DNA from: Dictyobacter alpinus
GTDB lineage: Bacteria; Chloroflexota; Ktedonobacteria; Ktedonobacterales; Ktedonobacteraceae
Assembly: GCF_003967575.1 (NCBI RefSeq)
Contig: NZ_BIFT01000001.1
Span: 5,332,001-5,396,000, forward strand
Reading direction: 5' to 3'
Length of the DNA: 64,000 nt
Shown: piece after piece, positions 35,427 to 45,131 of the stretch
How the letters are laid out: every line of letters begins with the position of its first letter
Position numbering within the stretch: position 1 is the stretch's first letter
Translations under genes and position numbers: made by a program
The notes under the pieces: generated by a model
Told to the model about the DNA's origin: nothing
Databases searched by the model: none
Seen by the model: the letters and a program-made list of their open reading frames with translations, nothing else

Positions 35427-36905
35427 ATGTCGCTACCAGATCCACATGCTGCCTCTACCCACATTGAAGGGGACCAATCTGCCAGTTCAGACAGCTTTTT
35501 GCTTTTTCAATCAACCATCTTAGAGAACGTGCGGGATAGCGTGATTGTGACCGACCTCCAGCACCGGATTACCTATTGGAACCATGCCTCTACCCAGCTT
35601 TTTGGCTATACCCCTGAAGAGATATTAGGACATACACCTGACCATCTTTATCCTCAGGTGGATGAGGCACAGCGCATCCATGACTTTCAGGAGCTCTATG
35701 AGCAGCAGGAGGATGTTGATGAATGGCAAGGAAGGCGTAAAGATGGATCATTGGTCTGGATCGACGTCAAATCGACCATTCTGCGTGATGCGGACGATAA
35801 CATCCTTGGCTTTCTCAGCATTTCCCGAGACATTACTGAGCGTAAAGAGGCCGAGGAACGTCTGCGCCGCAGCCAGGAGCGCTACCGTCTGGTGGCTGAA
35901 AATGTCAGCGACATCATTTCGCTGGTGGATTTGAATGGCAATTGGCGCTATGTCTCCCCATCCTTAAAAACGCTGCTTGGCTATGAGCCGGGGGAACTGA
36001 TCGGTACCAGTACCTTCACCCTGGTCCATCCAGATGAGCTGGCGGTGATACAGAAAGGCTTTGCTGACGCACTGGCCGGTCAGAAGGTGCATACTATTGC
36101 CCGCTACAAACATAAAGATGGGCGCTGGATCATCTTAGAGACCAGTGGGATCGCCATCTTTGATGAGCGGGGGCAGGTCGATCGGATTGTTTGCACCTCT
36201 ACTGATATCACCGAGCGGACAGAACTGGAGAAGCGCAAAGATGAGTTTATCAGTATGGCCAGCCACGAACTGAAAACGCCTGTTACCAGCATCAAGGCCT
36301 ACACCCAGGTTCTGCGCAACCGTTTCCAAAAGCGCGGCGACGACGAAACGGTCCATTTCCTACAAAGAATGGACGCCCAGCTCACCAAGCTCTCGACACT
36401 GATCAACGATCTACTCGATATCACCAAGATGCAAGCGGGCAAAATTACGTATCGTGAAGAACAATTCCAGCTGGACGAACTGGTCAAAGAGATCGTTGAG
36501 AACGTACAGGAGATGACACCAACGCATCGCTTGCAGCTCACCTCCGAGGAAAATATCTCCATCTATGGTGACCGGGACCGTCTGGGACAGGTCGTGATTA
36601 ATCTTCTTACCAACGCCATCAAATATTCGCCCGGGGCAGACAAAGTTTGCATTTCAGTTGTCCGGCAAGACAAGCAGGCCATCGTGAGCGTCCAAGATTT
36701 TGGCATTGGCATCGACAAAATACATCAAGAAAAGATCTTTGAGCGCTTCTACCAGGTCACTGATCCACTGGAAAAAACCTTTCCAGGCCTGGGCATTGGC
36801 CTCTATATCTCCAGCGAAATCATCAAACGCTATCATGGATCAATGTCCTTTGAAAGCGAAAAAGGCGTAGGCTCAACATTCAGTTTTCATTTACCGCTTC
36901 AATAG
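35427..36905 (+). CDS. PAS-PAS sensor histidine kinase
   Basis: 492 residues, no membrane segment, so a cytoplasmic sensor. PAS1 spans ~30-145 (VIVTDLQHRITYWNHAS, GFLSISRDITERKEAEE); PAS2 spans ~150-270 (ISLVDLNGNWRYVSPSL, CTSTDITERTELEK). HisKA has phospho-acceptor His280 in MASHELKTPV, followed by an HATPase with NLLTNAIKYSP, DFGIGI, IFERFYQV and GLGIGLYISSEI. It probably senses redox state or a small ligand through PAS. The response regulator follows 44 bp downstream in the same direction. Confidence 0.92.
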   Translation: MSLPDPHAASTHIEGDQSASSDSFLLFQSTILENVRDSVIVTDLQHRITYWNHASTQLFGYTPEEILGHTPDHLYPQVDEAQRIHDFQELYEQQEDVDEWQGRRKDGSLVWIDVKSTILRDADDNILGFLSISRDITERKEAEERLRRSQERYRLVAENVSDIISLVDLNGNWRYVSPSLKTLLGYEPGELIGTSTFTLVHPDELAVIQKGFADALAGQKVHTIARYKHKDGRWIILETSGIAIFDERGQVDRIVCTSTDITERTELEKRKDEFISMASHELKTPVTSIKAYTQVLRNRFQKRGDDETVHFLQRMDAQLTKLSTLINDLLDITKMQAGKITYREEQFQLDELVKEIVENVQEMTPTHRLQLTSEENISIYGDRDRLGQVVINLLTNAIKYSPGADKVCISVVRQDKQAIVSVQDFGIGIDKIHQEKIFERFYQVTDPLEKTFPGLGIGLYISSEIIKRYHGSMSFESEKGVGSTFSFHLPLQ

Positions 36906-36949
36906 TATAGATGTAGAAAATTATATATAAAAGATGCTATGGTAAATAT

Positions 36950-37327
36950 ATGCTAGAAGATCAGAAAAAAGTAATTGTGGTTGATGACGAATCCGATATT
37001 TTAGAGGCAATCCAGGTAATGTTAGAGGACGCCGGCTATAGCGTCCTGACCAGAGAGCGAGGAGAAGACCTGGAACAACTTGTCGAGAGCACCCTTCCAG
37101 ACCTGATCCTGCTCGACATGTTATTGTCCGGCGAAGATGGGCGGGAGATCACCATGTGCTTACGCAACCAGGAAGAGACAAAGGCTATCCCGATTATCAT
37201 GATGTCCGCCCACCCGAGCGCGGCACAGGCCGCCAGAGACTGTGGTGCCAGCGACTTTATCGCCAAACCCTTTGACCTGGACGACCTGCTAGAGAAAATT
37301 GCCCAAAACCTGGTACCAACCTCATAG
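36950..37327 (+). CDS. single-domain response regulator
   Basis: 125 residues, receiver domain only: VIVVDDESDI, phospho-acceptor Asp56 in LILLDMLLSGEDG, and the conserved Lys in FIAKPFD. With no output domain it acts by protein contact or as a phosphate relay. It is the natural partner of the upstream PAS kinase, 44 bp away. The ribosome site is weak. Confidence 0.9.
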   Translation: MLEDQKKVIVVDDESDILEAIQVMLEDAGYSVLTRERGEDLEQLVESTLPDLILLDMLLSGEDGREITMCLRNQEETKAIPIIMMSAHPSAAQAARDCGASDFIAKPFDLDDLLEKIAQNLVPTS

Positions 37328-37352
37328 CCGGTAGTGCAGACAGCGACCGTCG

Positions 37353-38336
37353 TCAATGATTGAGAATGTTGGCCGCGTCCGTAAAGACCTGGGTTTGTGA
37401 ATGGGCCTGCATCTCCGCGCCGATGAGCAAGTGGCCATTGCGGATAGCGGAGAAGACCATGCACCAGTCGGTCGATTCTGCATTTGAACCTGTTTTGATG
37501 CCGTTGGCTTGGGGCACGGTTTGTAGAAAAGACGCGAGTATATTATCCCAGGGATACGCATGGCGATAGAAATTTGCTGGCAGGTGATGATCGGTGGCTG
37601 CGACAATCGTCGCGAAGCGTGGGTAACCCATGGCAACGGACGCCAGTTTGACTAAATCGGCGGCACTAGAGTAATTTTCAGGATCTTCAGCACCATGTGG
37701 ATTGGCGTAGTGCGTATCCGTCAATCCAAGCTGGGCCGCCCTGGTATTCATGAGTGCCACAAAGCTTGATGTGTTTCCGGATACGGTATGAGCCAGCACC
37801 ACGGCTGCATCGCTGCCCGAAGGGAGCAAGAGGCCATAGAGCAGGTTTTCCACACTCAGTTTATCTTTTTCCTGGAGGAATGCTTTACTCATGCCGTGAG
37901 GAACTTCATCCAGTTCATCCGCTGTGACCTGGACCACGAGATCCGGTGGCAGATTTTCAACTGCCAGTAGAGCAGTCATAACCTTGGTTGTGCTCCACAT
38001 GGACACACGCTTATGGCTATTGGTATCCAGGCGAACCGTGCCGGTCGTGACATCCAACAAATAGGCTGAAGAGCCATTGACCAGCGGAGTCGGCGTAGGG
38101 GTTGGTATAGGCGTTGGCGTCGTAGGGATAGGTGTAGGTTCGGGTGTCGGCGTGGGTTCTGGTGTTGGTGTGGGCTCTGGCGTTGGAGTTGGCGTAGGAT
38201 CATTTGGAGTAAAGGCCGAGAGCGCGTTACTTGTGCCCTGCCCCATAGAGACCGCAGGCAAAAAAAATATACATGCACCCACGAAGATAGCTATCATTAG
38301 AATAAGCAAGAAGATCTTAAAAATACGCTGCATCAT
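37353..38336 (-). CDS. D-alanyl-D-alanine carboxypeptidase (peptidase S11, penicillin-binding)
   Basis: 327 residues. An N-terminal membrane anchor (IFKIFLLILMIAIFVGACIF) leads to a Pro/Thr/Glu-rich spacer (residues ~44-84). The S11 domain then has SxxK as S115-T-T-K118 (SMWSTTKVM), the second motif as SGSD (PSGSDAAVV; usual SGN) and KTGS near the C-terminus. It trims peptidoglycan pentapeptides outside the membrane. The spacer suggests reach across a thick wall layer. It converges with the response regulator gene (25 bp apart). The start could be either of two adjacent ATGs. Confidence 0.9.
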   Translation of the reverse strand: MMQRIFKIFLLILMIAIFVGACIFFLPAVSMGQGTSNALSAFTPNDPTPTPTPEPTPTPEPTPTPEPTPIPTTPTPIPTPTPTPLVNGSSAYLLDVTTGTVRLDTNSHKRVSMWSTTKVMTALLAVENLPPDLVVQVTADELDEVPHGMSKAFLQEKDKLSVENLLYGLLLPSGSDAAVVLAHTVSGNTSSFVALMNTRAAQLGLTDTHYANPHGAEDPENYSSAADLVKLASVAMGYPRFATIVAATDHHLPANFYRHAYPWDNILASFLQTVPQANGIKTGSNAESTDWCMVFSAIRNGHLLIGAEMQAHSQTQVFTDAANILNH

Positions 38337-38550
38337 GCATTCACCTTTAATTCGAAAAAATATCCAGATATATGTATATTCGTTTGAAACTGAAAAGTGT
38401 TACACCTTCAGCCAGATTGGTATAACGCTTTCTACTAGATTAGACGACCAAACAATGCAAAAATAGACGATCAAACAATGCAAAAGTGTGCATTGAGCAC
38501 ATCCTTTGACGTAGAGGATTTGTTGTGCATCTTGCATGAGGAAAGAAAAA

Positions 38551-39873
38551 ATGGGAATGATTATGGAGCCGTTGCTGCTGGCTAAGCTTGTCGCGGAACT
38601 GCGCTCTGGTCAGCGTGATCTCTGTGCCTTTGTGGAGGAGGTGTGCGAGCGGATCGAGGTGGTAGAGCCGTCTGTTCAGGCGTTTTTGCCTGAGCCGGAG
38701 CGGGCCGGACGCCTCCTGTATGAAGCCGCTCGTTTGCAGCAGCGTTTTCCTGATCCCGCTCAGCGGCCGCCTTTGTATGGGGTGTTAGTGGGGGTTAAAG
38801 ATATCTTTCGGGTGGATGGTTTTTTGACGCGGGCGGGATCACAGCTACCCCCGGAGCTCTTTGCGGGCAACGAGGCCAGTTGTGTTAGCCGCTTACGTAA
38901 GGCGGGCGCGCTAATACTCGGCAAGACCGTGACTACTGAGTTCGCCTCTGACGAGTCGGGTCCTACGCGCAATCCTCACAACCTTGAGCATACGCCAGGA
39001 GGATCAAGCAGTGGTTCAGCCGCCGCCGTGGCCGCTGGCCTGTGTCCATTGGCGCTGGGCACGCAGACAGCGGGCTCCGTGATTCGGCCGGCGGCCTTTT
39101 GTGGCATTGTTGGCTTTAAGCCGACCTATGGTCGTATCGCAGCTGATGGCGTGATCCCCTACTCTGTCTCCATCGATACTATTGGCCTGTTGACCCAGGA
39201 CGTGGCCGGTAGCGCGCTTGCCGCCGCGGTCCTATGTTCTGGTTGGAAGACACCTGTTTCCGCAACGCAACGGCCGAGATTGGGCGTGCCTGGTGGTCCC
39301 TATTTGAGGCAAGCGTCTGAAGAAGCCCTGCTCGATTTTGAGCGGCAGGTACGGATACTTGAGCGTGCTGGTTATTCTGTCAAGCGTGTGGGCGCGTTCA
39401 GTGATATCCAGGCGATCAATTCTAGTCATCGTCAGTTGACCAGCGCGGAGATGGCGCAGGTCCATGCAAACTGGTTCCCTGTCCATCAAGCACGCTATCG
39501 ACCACGTACAGCCGCGAAAATTCGGGCTGGACAACAGGTGAGCGCGGAGCAGATAACTCTGGCCCGAGCCGGACGTAGTTGTCTGCGTCTGGAAATGGAG
39601 ACACTCATGCAACAAAAAGGCATCGACCTCTGGATCAGTCCTGCGGCGGCCGGACCAGCCCCCGCCGGACTGGTGCAGACCGGAGATACGGCTATGAACC
39701 GGCCCTGGTCGTATGCTGGCATGCCCGCACTCACCATCTCGGCCGGGAAAGCAGCCAATGGTCTGCCGCTTGGTTTACAGCTTGTTGCCCCCGCTATGGC
39801 CGATGAGCAGCTACTCGCCTGGGCTGAGCCAATGGCTGTTCTACTAAAAATAGCAACGGATCATCAAGCGTAA
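38551..39873 (+). CDS. amidase signature-family hydrolase
   Basis: 440 residues from ATG 38551, where AGGAAAG is well spaced; ATG 38536 is also open. The amidase Ser-cisSer-Lys triad is visible: Lys in GVLVGVKDIF, then TPGGSSSGSAAAVAAG and the nucleophile loop GTQTAGSVIRPAAFCG. Family members hydrolyse small amides, including indoleacetamide and Asn/Gln-charged tRNA (GatA), but no gatB/gatC is nearby and the size is that of catabolic amidases. Own terminator follows. Confidence 0.9.
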   Translation: MGMIMEPLLLAKLVAELRSGQRDLCAFVEEVCERIEVVEPSVQAFLPEPERAGRLLYEAARLQQRFPDPAQRPPLYGVLVGVKDIFRVDGFLTRAGSQLPPELFAGNEASCVSRLRKAGALILGKTVTTEFASDESGPTRNPHNLEHTPGGSSSGSAAAVAAGLCPLALGTQTAGSVIRPAAFCGIVGFKPTYGRIAADGVIPYSVSIDTIGLLTQDVAGSALAAAVLCSGWKTPVSATQRPRLGVPGGPYLRQASEEALLDFERQVRILERAGYSVKRVGAFSDIQAINSSHRQLTSAEMAQVHANWFPVHQARYRPRTAAKIRAGQQVSAEQITLARAGRSCLRLEMETLMQQKGIDLWISPAAAGPAPAGLVQTGDTAMNRPWSYAGMPALTISAGKAANGLPLGLQLVAPAMADEQLLAWAEPMAVLLKIATDHQA

Positions 39874-39874
39874 A

Positions 39875-39925
39875 CATACAGAAAAGAAGGACCACCATTT
39901 GTTGGTGGTCCTTCTTTTCTGTATG
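39875..39925. terminator. bidirectional terminator between convergent genes
   Basis: A perfect dyad with arms of about 23 bp around a short loop, ACCACCATTTGTTGGTGGT at the centre, flanked by A-rich/T-rich arms (GAAAAGAAGG / CCTTCTTTTC). It serves the amidase gene and the opposite-strand small gene. Confidence 0.9.
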
Positions 39926-39945
39926 GTAGAGCGAGGGAAGCGAAG

Positions 39946-40248
39946 CTATTGGGCGGCTTCCCAGGCTTGTTTCAGGCTGGGATCAATATAGACCAGTGAA
40001 TACATTTCCTCTTCATCCTGCTCATTATCTATCTGCTGGAAGCCCAGCGCAGGCGATTCACGCTCATCGTTGAAACGATAAAGCAGATCGATCGGGCCTG
40101 ATGGCTGATTGGAGGCATCGGTAAAGATCTGATCAGTCTTGATCTGTTGCTCTATAAGTGGTGTTGACTCAGCGATATTTTGCTGGTTCGACACGAATGT
40201 ACGAATCGTTGACCGCGAAAAGCGATCCTGTGGTACTGAAGTAGACAT
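39946..40248 (-). CDS. small acidic protein of unknown function
   Basis: 100 residues from ATG 40248, preceded by an excellent GAAGGAG; the frame is open further upstream to 40365 but without a site. It is rich in Gln, Glu and Asp with no Cys, and no signal or membrane segment. The C-terminal part FNDERESPALGFQQIDNEQD is notably acidic. The protein is unrecognised. The strong start signal and terminator support expression. Confidence 0.6.
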   Translation of the reverse strand: MSTSVPQDRFSRSTIRTFVSNQQNIAESTPLIEQQIKTDQIFTDASNQPSGPIDLLYRFNDERESPALGFQQIDNEQDEEEMYSLVYIDPSLKQAWEAAQ

Positions 40249-40512
40249 ATAAACTCCTTCACTTCTACTAGTGTTATTTCTATTACGCATCAATGTCGTC
40301 CCACGGATACCTGCTTCAATTTTTGTACTCGGGAAAAGTGTCCTCAGTAGCATAAACCTGAACAAATAGTTTTGCGTGTTACGATAAGGACACTGGGGAA
40401 AGACGAAAAAGTAGAGTGTGCACGCAAAACTATGGAATAGATAGAGTTGGATATAGTATTATAGGTCTATTACAAAGACAAAGATACCAGTAGCAAGGAA
40501 GGACATGAGACG

Positions 40513-41172
40513 ATGCAAGTATATCTGGTGCGGCACGGCGAAATGGGGAAGCGGTCCGGGGATGATTATCTGACGCTGTACGGCGAGGAGCAGGCCCGGG
40601 CGACTGGTCGCTATCTGGCCGATTTGCCGGTGACCGCCCTGCTGAGTAGTCCCCTGGTGCGAGCACTGGGGACCGCGCACCTGATTGCGCAGGAGATGGG
40701 GAACCGACATATTGAGGTCTGGCCCGAACTGCGCGAAGGAGTTTTTCGCGAGATGACCAGTTATGGCAAGCAGGCGTTGCTGGCGGATTATCCATTGGCC
40801 CTGCTTCCTGAAGATATGGGTGAGCAGAGCTGCTATTATCCGGCCGATACGCAGGAAAGTTTACGCCAGCGTGCGCGCCAGGTTGTTCGCAGGTTGGAAG
40901 AGGGTTTTGGTGAGAGCGACACAGTGGTCGTGGTCTGTCACGGCGGCATTATTTCCTATATATTTCACGCGCTCTTACAGATGCCAGCGCAAAGCTTTAG
41001 CTTCTTCAAAGTTGAATTTGCCTCGATCAGCCAGGTCAGCTTAATCCCACCCCAGCGGCGCAAAGGTTTTCCACCGCTCTATCCTGAGCGCGCCGTCGAC
41101 GTAGTGAGCGTAAACGATACCATGCATCTGGCCGAACTTGAGCGCGACGCCTATCCCACACAGGAGCGATAA
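40513..41172 (+). CDS. histidine phosphatase family protein (phosphoglycerate mutase-like)
   Basis: 219 residues. The catalytic RHG motif VRHGEMGK contains His8. LLSSPLVRALGTAH is the conserved S-P-x-x-R-A segment, ELREGVF has the acid Glu and VVVCHGGIISYIF the second catalytic His. Covalent phospho-histidine chemistry on a small phosphorylated metabolite is expected; the substrate is not assignable (the CobC/GpmB subgroups look similar). It is monocistronic. Confidence 0.9.
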   Translation: MQVYLVRHGEMGKRSGDDYLTLYGEEQARATGRYLADLPVTALLSSPLVRALGTAHLIAQEMGNRHIEVWPELREGVFREMTSYGKQALLADYPLALLPEDMGEQSCYYPADTQESLRQRARQVVRRLEEGFGESDTVVVVCHGGIISYIFHALLQMPAQSFSFFKVEFASISQVSLIPPQRRKGFPPLYPERAVDVVSVNDTMHLAELERDAYPTQER

Positions 41173-41327
41173 GGCATCAGCGTCCATGCCACCCCCTTCG
41201 ATCAGCAGGTTCGTCTGGTCGGAGGGCAGGCTGTTGCTGCTCGGCCGATACCTGGATGTCCTGAGGGTCGTTATTCATAATTTCTTTTCTTTCCTTATCA
41301 GCGTTAACGGTTTGTTTCATTAATGTA

Positions 41328-42938
41328 TTATAGTAGTTGGCCCAATTCTAAACCTATCCCATTTTCGAATTGTAGTAATGTTGGTACTAATATATGTATA
41401 AGCCTCGCCATTGTTTCTTCATCAGCAGTTGGATGTAAAATAGCAACTGTTTTGGCTGCAATGCCGAAAACATCTCCAAGTTCAAATTTATCTCCTCGAT
41501 CTAACTTTTCCTGATCGACGTCGAACTGCTGTTCTTTTGCCTTATCATCTCCAGCGAAGGTATTAGCGCGTCGTTTGACACGAATGACCCCATCAAGAGC
41601 TGCGGTAATACCTGCCACCACGTTCCTGGTACTGTCTTCGATGCTCAATGTCGCTTCGAATGGTGAAGCATAAATACGGGCCAGGATATTATCATTCACG
41701 TGGTCATATGGGATAGGACCTTTATCAACCTTTATGGCAATGAAATGCAACTGACTTTCTGAAGCAAAGAGGGGATTGTGCGTCTGGTCATAATCGGCAA
41801 GATCTTCAAATCTCTTCTGCGCTATAAGCCAACATTTCGTAGAAAGTTCGGTAATAGCAACGATAATCCTCGTAAGATTTAAAGGGGTCAAGGGCTCTTC
41901 TACAATACGGATATGCAGCCTGGATGACGACCGAACATTGAATATCGTCGTATCGTCAATGACAACGCTGGCGAGAATAGCCCCATGGAGGTTAGCTCCG
42001 CTTAGGGTAACTTCCTCAAGGTTCGCTTCCCGAAGATCGGCTCCACGGAGGTTGGCTCCACTGAGATTCGCTTCCCGAAGATCGGCTTCCCGAAGATCGG
42101 CTCCACTAAGATTCGCTTCTCGAAGGTCTGCTTCTCGAAGGTCTGCTTCTCGAAGGTCCGCTTCTCGAAGATCAATTCCACTGAGATTCGCTTCTCGAAG
42201 GTCCGCTTCTCGGAGGTTCGCTTCCCGAAGATCGGCTCCACTGAGATTCGCTTCTCGAAGATCGGCTCCCCTTAGGTTGATTTTGCTGAGACTAGGAGGA
42301 AAAAAGAATGCTCCGCGTAGGTTGGCTCCAAGAAAATCGACTCCACTTAGGCCCTCACATCCATAAATATTAGCATGGCTGAGATCTGCTTCTGTTAAGT
42401 TCGCTCCACTGAAGTCGACATGAAAGAGATAAGCTCCACTGAGATTCGCTCCACTGAAGTCGGCATTACTGAGGTTAGCATTGCTAAAATCGGTACGGTA
42501 AAACTTGGCAGCGATAAGATTGGCATTGCTGAGGTTGGATTCGCGGAGAAAGGCCTCACTGAGATTCGAGTAATTGAAAACAGCTCCACTAAGATCGGCT
42601 CCAACTAAATATGTTTCGATAAGAGTGGCCCCAAAAAAGTTGGCATTGCTGAGGTTGGCATTGCGAAAGTTGGCTTTACTCAGGTTGGCTAGCCCGAGAT
42701 TGGCCCCGCTGAGATCAGCCTCACTGAAATCGGCTCCGATAAGGTTCGCTTTGCATAAATTAGCTCCGCTAAGGTTGGCCTGGGATAAAGGCAGACTGTT
42801 AAGATTTGCTTTTTGTAGATTTTTGTTAGCCAAAGCTAACTTATCAGTATCTCCCAACTGGCGAAGTAATATTTCTACATCTTCTCTTGATAAGGCTTCA
42901 CCCTCTTCACCAAATGTTTCATGAGTGTTACTGTCCAT
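41328..42938 (-). CDS. pentapeptide-repeat protein with unknown C-terminal domain
   Basis: 536 residues. Residues ~45-330 are about 55 pentapeptide units of A(D/N)Lxx type (ANLSGANL, ADLREADL, ANLREADL), which fold as a right-handed quadrilateral beta helix. The best-repeated part (residues ~225-310) gives nearly identical DNA units near 42050-42260. The C-terminal ~200 residues (from about 335) are a separate globular domain with no family I recognise, including IDTDTTIF-like and FGIAAKTVAILHPTADEETM stretches. No signal or membrane segment. RBS GAGGTG is strong. The function is unknown; some pentapeptide proteins mimic DNA and protect gyrase. Confidence 0.85.
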   Translation of the reverse strand: MDSNTHETFGEEGEALSREDVEILLRQLGDTDKLALANKNLQKANLNSLPLSQANLSGANLCKANLIGADFSEADLSGANLGLANLSKANFRNANLSNANFFGATLIETYLVGADLSGAVFNYSNLSEAFLRESNLSNANLIAAKFYRTDFSNANLSNADFSGANLSGAYLFHVDFSGANLTEADLSHANIYGCEGLSGVDFLGANLRGAFFFPPSLSKINLRGADLREANLSGADLREANLREADLREANLSGIDLREADLREADLREADLREANLSGADLREADLREANLSGANLRGADLREANLEEVTLSGANLHGAILASVVIDDTTIFNVRSSSRLHIRIVEEPLTPLNLTRIIVAITELSTKCWLIAQKRFEDLADYDQTHNPLFASESQLHFIAIKVDKGPIPYDHVNDNILARIYASPFEATLSIEDSTRNVVAGITAALDGVIRVKRRANTFAGDDKAKEQQFDVDQEKLDRGDKFELGDVFGIAAKTVAILHPTADEETMARLIHILVPTLLQFENGIGLELGQLL

Positions 42939-43059
42939 TTTTCACCTCGCTGTACTAGGCTGTTGCAAGTAGTACCTGCCCCTTCTCAATGCACTCACTT
43001 CTCGATGAAAATGGGACAGGCGCTACTACTACGTTGAGTTTCTTCTGCAAGGGTTGAAC

Positions 43060-44364
43060 CTACGATGGCTTTTTGGGTTGGGTGATCCAGTTGGCGATGT
43101 CATCGATGACTGCGGCACTGACATGGCCGGGGATCTGGTAGGAGGCAGGCGTGGCTTTGTGGTCCGCTTGCTCGGTTGGCATAAAGAGGTGGTGGAGGCC
43201 GGGATAGCGCTTGAAGGTGACGTTGGTGCGGTCCTTGAGCGCGTTTTGCCAGAGCTGGAAGTCGTCCTGGGTGACCTGATAGTCGTTGTCGGCCTGCAGG
43301 ATCAGTAGAGGTTGGGCCTGATGGCGGGCTATCTCGACTGGCTGGTAGCCACGCAGGTCGAGCCAGTAAGAGGGCGGTGTATTAAATGGGAGGGAACTCT
43401 TTGGCGTCTCTAATGAGAGCTGTGGATCTTTGACCTGGGCTACCTGTTGCTTCAGGACATCGAGTTGCTGTTGGCCTGCTGGCGCGTTATCCTGCAACGA
43501 GTTAATGTAGCTCACCTGCTCCAGGATCATATCTTCAAGGGGACGGGCCGAGGCGGCCAGCAGGATTGCTCCCTGGACGTTTGCGGCGGCCGGTGCGCTG
43601 AGGATGCGTGGCATTAGATAGCCACCCAGACTATGACCCAGCAGATAGAGTTGCTGCTGGTCGATCTCAGGACGCTTTTGGAGTACTTCCAGAGCCAGTA
43701 AGGCATCCTCAATTGTCTCTTCCTGGACCGTTATCTTCGCGTTGAGTGCCACCAGCTTGTCGCCATACACGTGGGTACGCTTCTCATAGCGCAGGACCGC
43801 GATCCCCTTTGAGGCCAGGCCCCAGGCCAGATCGCGGAACGGCTTATTGGGTGGGATCGTCTCATCCCGATCGGCTGGACCCGAGCCATGGACCAGTACA
43901 ACGGCTGGGAATGGTCCTGTCCCGACCGGTAAGCTTAGCGTGCCTGGCAGCGCCCACTCGCCAGTGCCCACTTGGATCTCTTGCTCCTGAAAAGCTTCTG
44001 GACGGGCATAGGGTGGCGCGTCATATGTTGTGTTTGCCTGCCGCTCTACAGATCCCACAGGCGTAACCGTCAGGCTGATAATCTGCTCGGCCGTGTTAAA
44101 GGCCAGATTAATATCAAGCTGAGTACGTGCGAATGCGCAGGTGACAACCTCAACCACCGCCTGGGGCGTTTGGATCGTCTGGATCGCCAGTTGCTGCTGA
44201 AAGTCGCCCGCCTGTAGCGCTATCGTCTGCCAGGTTGTCCGCATTTGACCGGCTGAAAGAAACGGCTTTAAATTGTCTGCCAGCAGAGCCTCAACCTGCT
44301 CAAATTGTTCCTGAGCCAGCTGCTCCACCACGCGGCGAGCGAGTTCACTGGATGATGTGCTCAT
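43060..44364 (-). CDS. alpha/beta hydrolase with N-terminal DUF3887 domain
   Basis: 434 residues. The N-terminal ~110 residues (STSSSELARRVVEQLAQEQF, then LKPFLSAGQM) are a DUF3887-like domain that resembles a penicillin-binding-protein/NTF2-type module. The C-terminal ~300 residues are a serine hydrolase: oxyanion HGSGPADRDE, nucleophile LGHSLGGYLMPRI, Asp in ILQADNDYQV, catalytic His in YPGLHHLFM. No signal peptide is evident. The layout is found in Firmicutes and Chloroflexi proteins annotated as dienelactone-hydrolase-like. It starts at ATG 44364 with AAGGAAAG; the upstream ATG at 44385 is weaker. Confidence 0.88.
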   Translation of the reverse strand: MSTSSSELARRVVEQLAQEQFEQVEALLADNLKPFLSAGQMRTTWQTIALQAGDFQQQLAIQTIQTPQAVVEVVTCAFARTQLDINLAFNTAEQIISLTVTPVGSVERQANTTYDAPPYARPEAFQEQEIQVGTGEWALPGTLSLPVGTGPFPAVVLVHGSGPADRDETIPPNKPFRDLAWGLASKGIAVLRYEKRTHVYGDKLVALNAKITVQEETIEDALLALEVLQKRPEIDQQQLYLLGHSLGGYLMPRILSAPAAANVQGAILLAASARPLEDMILEQVSYINSLQDNAPAGQQQLDVLKQQVAQVKDPQLSLETPKSSLPFNTPPSYWLDLRGYQPVEIARHQAQPLLILQADNDYQVTQDDFQLWQNALKDRTNVTFKRYPGLHHLFMPTEQADHKATPASYQIPGHVSAAVIDDIANWITQPKKPS

Positions 44365-44445
44365 AAAAATCTTTCCTTTATGCACAATACTCTATGGATA
44401 ATAATAAAATGCAAGTATATATATGTAGTATACCAGAGCAGCCAG

Positions 44446-44910
44446 CCGATTCGGTCGCTCCTCAGCGTCGCGCAGGTCTTGCGCCTGCCCCAGTTCACGT
44501 AAGAAATGTCCCTCAAACACGTGGTTGTGTGGAGGAGAGCACAGCGAAGCGTGTTCAACCTCGGATTTGTGCCTGCTCATACGTCTAGCAGGTTGCAGGG
44601 ACAAGTCCCAATACATCTCACGTAGCAACTGCCATCCCCAACATGATCGTCCACAGGCACTTTGACATGAAGCGAGGAGACGGCAACCCGCAAGGGGATT
44701 GCCCTACAGTACTCATTTCCAGGTCACTTTATCATACATAAAAAGAATAAACATCATGGTATATTTGAGAGAACAAAACAAGAAAAAAGGGAGATGTAGG
44801 GCAATCCCCTTGCGGGTTGCCGTCTCCTCGCCACACGGTTCGGTCGCTTCAATATGATCTGTCCAGGCAACAAATCCCTACGTGAGATGTATTAGGGACA
44901 AGTCCTGCCG
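44446..44910. repeat. nested inverted-repeat element, family A copy 2, with inner perfect palindrome
   Basis: The left end has CAGGTCTTGCGCCTGCCCCA and CAGTTCACGTAAG, like family A copy 1; the right end has AGGGACAAGTCCTGCCGTC. A middle ring pairs AATACATCTCACGTAG (44610-44625) with CTACGTGAGATGTATT (44878-44893). The innermost ring is a perfect 37-bp inverted repeat (44672-44708 with 44795-44831). No gene is present. The flanks 44911-45131 show nothing else. Confidence 0.75.
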
Positions 44911-45131
44911 TCATTTGGGGAGGCGTGCCGGTCGCCAATATCTCGACCATGATGTACTCAAGTTGAGAGTATGGGCTGAAAGAGAAGAATAAGATTCTTT
45001 ATATGTTTTTGCGTGTGTATACAACAATACCTATAAAATATGGTGAGGGGTTGGTGGTAAAATATGGAGGAGAATTCATATGGCATGGTTTATGAATGTG
45101 AGCTTTTTCAATGGTGAAAGGTTGAGCAAGT

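Noticed and set aside
41938..42366. 142-codon frame on the plus strand opposite the pentapeptide gene
   Set aside because: An Arg/Ser/Ala-rich shadow caused by the repeated DNA units of the real gene.
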